From the NCBI GenBank assembly GCA_030064765.1, contig JASJEG010000004.1:1-53863 (forward strand): a stretch of 53,863 nucleotides of DNA, written 5' to 3'. This stretch comes from Acidimicrobiia bacterium. GTDB taxonomy: Bacteria; Actinomycetota; Acidimicrobiia; Spongiisociales; UBA5794. The notes beneath the pieces are model-generated. The model saw nothing but the letters and a program-made list of their open reading frames with translations, had not been told where the DNA came from and did not search any database. The translations under genes and the position numbers were made by a program. Positions 49,021 through 53,863 of the stretch are shown in pieces. Numbering within the stretch: the first letter of the stretch is position 1; every line of letters starts with the position of its first letter.

Positions 49021-49070
49021 CGAACTCACCTCGTGAGTTCGTTGCCTTAGAGTTCGATGCAATCGAACTC
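49021..49070. repeat. Two adjacent perfect hairpins between convergent genes
   Basis: CGAACTCAC/GTGAGTTCG (49021-49029/49033-49041, CTC loop) and GAGTTCGAT/ATCGAACTC (49050-49058/49062-49070, GCA loop). They separate whiB from the convergent cyclophilin gene. Trinucleotide loops and absence of T-runs match the hairpins at 39326-39427. Confidence 0.75.
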
Positions 49071-49080
49071 CACCGGTAGA

Positions 49081-49587
49081 TCAGGACTCGTTCACCGTCA
49101 CTGACTCTATGACACAGTCGTCAAGCGGCTTGTCTTGCGCCCCGGTAGATGTGTTTGCGATTGCATCGACCACATCGAGCCCTTCGGTGACGTGTCCGAA
49201 GATCGAGTAGTTGTGGGGCAACCCGTAGTCCGTGTGCATGATGAAGAACTGCGACCCGTTGGTGTTGGGACCGGCGTTCGCCATCGCAACGGTGCCCCGG
49301 GAGTACCGACCCGGACCGTCCAACTCGTCACGGAACCGGTAGCCCGGGCCACCCATTCCGGTGCCGGTCGGATCGCCGCCCTGAATCATGAATCCCTTGA
49401 TCACACGGTGGAAGATCACCCCGTTGTAGAAGCCGTCGCGAGCCAGGAACACGAAGTTATTGACTGTTAGCGGCGAGTTTGTCGCGTCGAACGCAATGCT
49501 GATGTCGCCGTGGTTGGTATGGAGCGTTGCGGAGTAGCTCTTGTCGAGGTCGATGCTCATCTCGGGTGGGGCGGTGTACTGCGTCAT
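49081..49587 (-). CDS. Peptidyl-prolyl cis-trans isomerase, cyclophilin type
   Basis: A 168-residue cyclophilin. It has NFVFLARDGFYNGVIFHRVIKGFMIQGGDPTGTGMGGPGYRF with the catalytic Arg in FHRV, GTVAMANAGPNTNGSQFFI, and YSIFGHVTEGLDVVDAI. It catalyses proline isomerisation in folding proteins. The start ATG at 49587 has AGGAGGAG about 8 nt upstream; the longer frame to 49827 reads into the helicase gene and is rejected. No signal peptide, so it is cytoplasmic. Confidence 0.95.
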   Translation of the reverse strand: MTQYTAPPEMSIDLDKSYSATLHTNHGDISIAFDATNSPLTVNNFVFLARDGFYNGVIFHRVIKGFMIQGGDPTGTGMGGPGYRFRDELDGPGRYSRGTVAMANAGPNTNGSQFFIMHTDYGLPHNYSIFGHVTEGLDVVDAIANTSTGAQDKPLDDCVIESVTVNES

Positions 49588-49636
49588 GGGATTCTCCTCC
49601 TGATCTGGGTCGAAGAGTAATGCTGATTGGATGGGT

Positions 49637-50860
49637 TCACCGGCGCCGGCGACCCCGTGACATGGGATGAGAACGTCGACCCTTGAATGGGGCCAGCTCC
49701 GGATCGGGGCGCCAGCTAGACAGATCCCGGATCCGGTCGTCGTTTGAGAACATCTTGATGATGGGGACGTTGAGGCCGGCGCGCCGCTGAATGCCGAGAA
49801 CCTCGTTGACCTGATCCCACTCGACAAAGGTCACAACAAGGCCTGTCTCCCCGGCCCGCGCCGTTCTCCCGGAGCGGTGGAGATAGGTCTTTGGATCATC
49901 CGGGGGGTCGTAGTGGATCACCACATCAACGTCATCGATGTGCAGCCCCCGGGCGGCAACGTTGGTGGCGACCAATACCGGTGAGGTACCGTCGGCGAAC
50001 CCGGCCAGAGCTCGATCACGCTGGCGCTGGTGGAGGTCGCCATGAATGGCACGAGCCTCGACACCCGCTTCTCTGAGGTTCTTGGCAACCCGATCACACT
50101 CGATCTTGGTGCGGACGAACACAAGGGTCCGACCCGACGAGTCGGCGATGGCCGCCGCCATCTTCACCTTGTCCATGTGATGCACCTTGAGGAAGCGATG
50201 CTCCATGGTGTCAACGGTCTCGCCATCAGGCTCAGCGTCATGACGGGCCGGCTGTTCCATATAGGCGCTCACGAGCGTACCGACCTGACCGTCGAGAGTT
50301 GCCGAGAAGAGGAAAGTCTGATGCTCAACGGAGATCCCACTCATGATCCGCCTCACCTGAGGCAAGAAGCCCATGTCCGCCATCTGGTCTGCCTCATCGA
50401 TCGCCACCATGCGCACTTCGTCGAGTTGCAGTTCTCTGCGGTCGATCAGGTCGATGAGCCTTCCCGGTGTGGCGATAACCACCTCAACACCACGTCGCAG
50501 CGCCTTGATCTGCACCCCCATCGGAGCGCCGCCGTAGACCGCTACTGTGCGGAAATCGCGAAGGGCAGCAAGCGGCTCGAGTACTGCGGTCACCTGCTGG
50601 GCGAGCTCGCGGGTGGGAACCAGTACAAGGGCCAACGGGCGCTTCACCGGCGCCCGCTCGAGTTGCTGAATGATGGGCAGTCCGAACGCCAGGGTCTTCC
50701 CTGAACCGGTCTTCGCCTTGCCGCACACATCCCTTCCCTCGAGGGCGTCCGGAATCGTCAGCTGCTGAATCGGAAAGGGTTCGCCGATGCCGTCAGAGAC
50801 GAGAGCGTTGGCGAGATCGTCGGCAACGCCGAGCTCGCGGAATGTGGGTGTAGTTGGCAT
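49637..50860 (-). CDS. DEAD-box RNA helicase
   Basis: A 407-residue ATP-dependent RNA helicase. It has a Q-motif (FPIQQLTIP), motif I AKTGSGKT, Ia PTRELAQQ, II DEAD (VAIDEADQMADMGF), III SAT, IV LVFVRTKIECDRVAKNL, V VATNVAARGLHIDDV and VI HRSGRTARAG. A short Arg/Ser-rich tail (KGRRSHPMSRGRRRR) should bind RNA. RhlE/CsdA-like; a role in ribosome assembly or RNA decay is inferred from the family. About 50 bp upstream of the cyclophilin gene in the same direction. Confidence 0.95.
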   Translation of the reverse strand: MPTTPTFRELGVADDLANALVSDGIGEPFPIQQLTIPDALEGRDVCGKAKTGSGKTLAFGLPIIQQLERAPVKRPLALVLVPTRELAQQVTAVLEPLAALRDFRTVAVYGGAPMGVQIKALRRGVEVVIATPGRLIDLIDRRELQLDEVRMVAIDEADQMADMGFLPQVRRIMSGISVEHQTFLFSATLDGQVGTLVSAYMEQPARHDAEPDGETVDTMEHRFLKVHHMDKVKMAAAIADSSGRTLVFVRTKIECDRVAKNLREAGVEARAIHGDLHQRQRDRALAGFADGTSPVLVATNVAARGLHIDDVDVVIHYDPPDDPKTYLHRSGRTARAGETGLVVTFVEWDQVNEVLGIQRRAGLNVPIIKMFSNDDRIRDLSSWRPDPELAPFKGRRSHPMSRGRRRR

Positions 50861-50936
50861 GAGCCCTGAAGGAATCGGTGGGCGGACTCGTCCAACCTAG
50901 TCGCCGATCACCGTCCGTCCGCCGTTTCCAGGCCGG

Positions 50937-51917
50937 CTAGGTGCTGCGACGACCGTTGCGTGTGTGCATATGGGCGAGGTTTCGAGCCTCTAGCTCAGCA
51001 TTGAGCTCGGCCCCGGTCAGCACAATCAAGCCCGAGATGAAGAACCAGAGCAGCAGCACGATGACGGCCGACAGCGTCCCGTAGGCAGCTCCCAGCGAAG
51101 GCACCCGATTGGCGAAGGCGGAGAATCCGACCGTGGCCAGCAACCAGAGGACGGCCACGACAAGCGAGCCTATGGAGATCCAGGGTGACTCCCTGGCGGG
51201 ACGATTGGGGGCGATCTTATAAAGCATGCCCAGCCCAGCAATCACCATGACGAAGATGAATGGCCATCTGCCGTACTCAACGAGCCCGATCAGATCGTCG
51301 GCACCGACGGCGCCCAGCAGATTCGGGAGGAAGGTAACCGCGGAGGCAGCCACGGAAACGAAGACGATCAGTGATACGGTGATCCCGAGTGCCATGCCAC
51401 GCAGGACCACAAAGGAGCGGTTCTCGGGGGTCTCATATGCGATGTCGATTCCCATGATCAGGGCCTTGGTACCCGCCGATGCCGACCAGAAAGCAGCGAG
51501 GATGCTGAGCACTGCGGCAGCTCCGAGGCCGGAGCTCGATGACTCAACGATCGTGGTCAGCTCGGAGGAGAGGAATCCTGCCGTCTTCTCTGGAAGTGCG
51601 TCTGTGATGCTCTCAATCTGATTGGCGAGATCGGCCGGATCGAGAACCAGGCCGTAGATGGAGATCGCTGCGATTGCGGTGGGGAATAGCGCCAGGAGTG
51701 CGTAGTACGCCAGGCTGCCCGCAATCATCGGCATGTGGTGCTCCCGCAACCGAAACACCACCGCTTTGGCAACGGACAGGGTTTCGTCGAACCACGTCCC
51801 GTCCTCTGGCTCAGGCTCGGGCTCCTCCGGTTCGGGTATCTCAGTCCGCGGGCGCAGCGCCGCGACGGCGGTAATGCCGGCAAGCGCCCCCAGGACCCAG
51901 TTGAGATACCTCTGCAT
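50937..51917 (-). CDS. YihY/BrkB-family inner membrane protein
   Basis: A protein of about 326 residues. A cleavable-like or anchor segment (residues 5-22) is followed by an acidic Pro/Glu repeat (PEPEEPEPEPED, about 28-40). The YihY/BrkB domain follows with six transmembrane helices: HHMPMIAGSLAYYALLALFPTAIAAISIYG, VLSILAAFWSASAGTKALIMGIDIAYE, IAPNRPARESPWISIGSLVVAVLWLLATVGFSAF and AAYGTLSAVIVLLLWFFISGLIVLTGAELNAELE. Its function is not established; the old ribonuclease BN label for this family is incorrect. The start at 51917 is 16 bp from the end of the upstream dehydrogenase gene, so the two may be co-transcribed. Confidence 0.9.
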   Translation of the reverse strand: MQRYLNWVLGALAGITAVAALRPRTEIPEPEEPEPEPEDGTWFDETLSVAKAVVFRLREHHMPMIAGSLAYYALLALFPTAIAAISIYGLVLDPADLANQIESITDALPEKTAGFLSSELTTIVESSSSGLGAAAVLSILAAFWSASAGTKALIMGIDIAYETPENRSFVVLRGMALGITVSLIVFVSVAASAVTFLPNLLGAVGADDLIGLVEYGRWPFIFVMVIAGLGMLYKIAPNRPARESPWISIGSLVVAVLWLLATVGFSAFANRVPSLGAAYGTLSAVIVLLLWFFISGLIVLTGAELNAELEARNLAHMHTRNGRRST

Positions 51918-51933
51918 GGTGATGACGGTAGCG

Positions 51934-53715
51934 CTAGTCCAACAGGTCGTCGGTGATCGAGTAGAGCTGGTCAACACCGGCGATGACCGCCGGGCGCAGG
52001 CCGGCACCCTGGGGCAGGATCTGCTCGATGTAGAAGCGAGCTGTCTCGATCTTCGCCTGGAGCCAGGGGTCGTCCGCCGCAGCAAGCTCCCGATGGGCAG
52101 CAAGGGCGAGACGAGCCAGGTAGTAACCGCCGGCAACTACTCCGAACTGGCGCAAGTACGGACTTGCCCCGGCCAGGGCATCCTCCGGCGTCGCACCGCG
52201 CAGCCACTCAGTTGAATCGCGCAGCGCGGCGACGGCGGTGCGCAGGGCGCCGGCCATGCTGTCGAGGCCACCCGCTGATTCGAGATCGGCTGCAGTGCCT
52301 TCCATCTCGGCGAGGTAACCCTCGACCACTGAGCCGTCGCCAAGGGACAACTTGCGCATCACGAGGTCAATCGCCTGGATCCCGTTGGTTCCCTCGTAGA
52401 TGGGGGCAATACGGGAGTCGCGCCAGTGCTGGGCGGCACCCGTTTCCTCAACGTACCCGGCTCCACCGTGGATCTGGATGCCGAGCGAGGTCAGCTCAAC
52501 CCCGAGATCGGTCGCCCACGCTTTGGCAACGGGGGTCAGCAGGGCAACACGATTCGCCGCAGCTGCGCGCTCGGCGCCGTCTGCCGCATGCCTGCTGCGA
52601 TCGGCCGCAGCCGACGTGTCGAACACGAGGGCACGTATGGCCTCGATATTCGCCTTCATTGTCATCAGCATCCGCCGGACGTCCGGATGGTCGATGATCG
52701 GAGATGACTCACCCTTGGCGGCACCGGGGGCGCGACCCTGACGGCGTTCCTTCGCGTAGTCGAGCGATTGCTGATACGAGCGAACGGAGAGCCCGAGCCC
52801 CTCGAGCCCAACGTGTAGGCGAGCATCGTTCATCATCGTGAACATGCAGCGCATCCCGGCGTTCACCTCGCCCACTAGGTAGGCCACCGCACCCTCCTGC
52901 TCGCCGTACTCCATCACACAGGTCGGGCTGGCATGAATCCCGAGCTTGTGCTCGATGCTCAGGCACTCGACATCGTTCTTCTCCCCGAGAGTGCCATCGT
53001 CGTTGACCAGATACTTGGGGATGAGGAAGAGCGAAATGCCCTTGGTTCCCGGGGGTGCTTCGGGGGCCCGCGCCAGCACGAAATGGATGATGTTCTCGGC
53101 CATCTCGTGGTCGCCCCAGGTGATGTAGATCTTGGTGCCTTTGACCCGCCAGGTTCCGTCGGTTTCGGGCCAAGCCTTGGCCCGCAGCGCGCCTACATCC
53201 GAACCGGCCTGCGGCTCGGTGAGATCCATGGTGCCCGCCCATTCCCCGCTGATCAGCTTCTCGAGGTAAACGGCCTTGAGCTCATCACTGCCGTGATGTT
53301 GGAACGCCTCGACTGCGCTGATGGTCAACATGGGACAGAGCGAGAAGGCCATGTTCGAGGAGGTCAGCATCTCCTGGAAGGCTGTCGCCATCACGCCAGG
53401 GAATCCGTGGCCCCCGAACTCGGGGTCCCCGGAAACGGCCAACCAGCCCGCCTCGACGAGCTGCTCGTAAGCGGAGACCATTGGCTCGGGAACGGTCACC
53501 GAACCGTCGGCATTGTGAGTCAGGCCTTCTGTGTCACCAATTACGTTGGTCGGGGCGACGACCTCAGCAAGGAAGCGCCCGGCCTCGGCCAGGGCGTCGT
53601 GGACGTCCTCAGCTTCGACATGCTCATATCCCGGCAGCCCGGCGATGCTCTCGAGATCGGCAATGTGGTCTAGGACAAACCTGATATCACGCAATGGGGG
53701 GCGGTAGTCACTCAT
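51934..53715 (-). CDS. Large acyl-CoA dehydrogenase (FadE5-type), second copy
   Basis: A 593-residue acyl-CoA dehydrogenase, paralogous to the one at 22516-24321. It has MDLTEPQAGSDVGALRAKAWPE, IYITWGDHEMAENIIHFVLARAPEAPPGTKGISLFLIPKYLVND, IHGGAGYVEETGAAQHWRDSRIAPIYEGTNGIQAIDLVMRK (catalytic Glu in YEGT), and a C-terminal ETARFYIEQILPQGAGL. It oxidises medium- or long-chain acyl-CoA; the exact chain length cannot be read. Unlike the first copy it has no adjacent TetR gene. Confidence 0.94.
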   Translation of the reverse strand: MSDYRPPLRDIRFVLDHIADLESIAGLPGYEHVEAEDVHDALAEAGRFLAEVVAPTNVIGDTEGLTHNADGSVTVPEPMVSAYEQLVEAGWLAVSGDPEFGGHGFPGVMATAFQEMLTSSNMAFSLCPMLTISAVEAFQHHGSDELKAVYLEKLISGEWAGTMDLTEPQAGSDVGALRAKAWPETDGTWRVKGTKIYITWGDHEMAENIIHFVLARAPEAPPGTKGISLFLIPKYLVNDDGTLGEKNDVECLSIEHKLGIHASPTCVMEYGEQEGAVAYLVGEVNAGMRCMFTMMNDARLHVGLEGLGLSVRSYQQSLDYAKERRQGRAPGAAKGESSPIIDHPDVRRMLMTMKANIEAIRALVFDTSAAADRSRHAADGAERAAAANRVALLTPVAKAWATDLGVELTSLGIQIHGGAGYVEETGAAQHWRDSRIAPIYEGTNGIQAIDLVMRKLSLGDGSVVEGYLAEMEGTAADLESAGGLDSMAGALRTAVAALRDSTEWLRGATPEDALAGASPYLRQFGVVAGGYYLARLALAAHRELAAADDPWLQAKIETARFYIEQILPQGAGLRPAVIAGVDQLYSITDDLLD

Positions 53716-53791
53716 GTGCCCAGGATAGGTTGGAGGGCGCTATCGATGCCCTGAATCGCAGAGCTTGGACGACGGCGGCGTACAGGGCATC

Positions 53792-53863
53792 ATGGCCGCC
53801 ATGCTTGTTGACATCCGCAACACGCCGCCGCCCGCTGAGTGGGGCGTGACTATCTCCTCCAGA
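53792..53863 (+). CDS. Possible start of a gene running off the window
   Basis: An ATG at 53792 opens a frame without stops to the window edge (24 codons, MAAMLVDIRNTPPPAEWGV). It is divergent from the acyl-CoA dehydrogenase gene. The open frame extends further upstream, including a TTG at 53765. There is no strong ribosome-binding site and no recognisable domain in so short a piece. Confidence 0.25.
   Translation, partial: MAAMLVDIRNTPPPAEWGVTISSR

Noticed and set aside
49588-49827. N-terminal extension of the cyclophilin reading frame
   Set aside because: It runs into the helicase coding region, whereas the ATG at 49587 has a strong ribosome-binding site.

Overview
The window looks like a chromosomal segment of a flagellated, GC-rich actinobacterium, most likely of the class Acidimicrobiia or a relative. 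The evidence is a WhiB regulator, a bacterial proteasome activator ending in GQYL, two large acyl-CoA dehydrogenases, a mycothiol-enzyme-like protein and a C-terminal S-layer-homology repeat of a type common in that class, next to a full-featured flagellar region with FliW/CsrA. The taxonomy is inference. I see no insertion sequence, prophage, CRISPR array, tRNA or rRNA.

Layout. 1-2.3 kb: the end of an SLH-repeat protein, an ArsR/SRPBCC pair with an 18-bp palindromic operator, and an AlkZ-like DNA glycosylase. 2.4-7.2 kb: a BMP-family (purine-nucleoside type) ABC importer. 7.3-9.7 kb: a diguanylate cyclase and a TetR-led pair. 9.8-16.4 kb: an SDR, a class-I glutamine-amidotransferase-like hydrolase, 8-oxoguanine deaminase and a three-subunit molybdenum hydroxylase of xanthine dehydrogenase type. 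Together with the importer these form a plausible purine uptake and oxidation locus converging on urate. 16.4-21.8 kb: three tandem paralogous CHASE-domain histidine kinases. 21.8-26.7 kb: TetR/acyl-CoA dehydrogenase, a YeiH transporter, a receiver domain without its phospho-acceptor Asp, and a nitroreductase. 26.8-43.4 kb: the flagellar region (flhB, flhA, an FlhF-like protein without a P-loop, two FlgN-like chaperones, csrA-fliW-flgL-flgK, a degenerate GGDEF protein, flgE, flbD, the flagellar sigma factor, flagellin and a large glycosyltransferase). 43.5-53.7 kb: mostly housekeeping genes (CaCA antiporter, PolX, a sulfite-oxidase-like molybdoenzyme, Bpa, WhiB, cyclophilin, DEAD-box helicase, YihY, acyl-CoA dehydrogenase).

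How it works together. Twelve sites share a flagellar sigma-28-like architecture (a TTAA, TTAC, TTAT or TAAA type box, exactly 15 bp, then NCCGAY). They sit before flhB, both flgN-like genes, flgE, flbD, fliC and the glycosyltransferase, and also before all three CHASE kinases and the diguanylate cyclase. In the last four the -10 box ends exactly 7 nt before the start codon, predicting leaderless mRNAs. The sigma factor itself is encoded at 39.4-40.3 kb, so the kinases and cyclase are probably part of the motility regulon.

The most intriguing signal is the 342-bp gap at 31417-31758. It contains a region closed by a 10-bp inverted repeat and filled with small hairpins. On the minus strand the loops carry AGGA motifs close to the CsrA-binding consensus, and one 15-nt stretch is identical to the flagellin ribosome-binding site; the plus strand is therefore a perfect 15-nt antisense of it. 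With csrA/fliW 1 kb away and two CsrA-like sites in the fliC leader, this is a candidate for an undescribed RNA layer in flagellin control.
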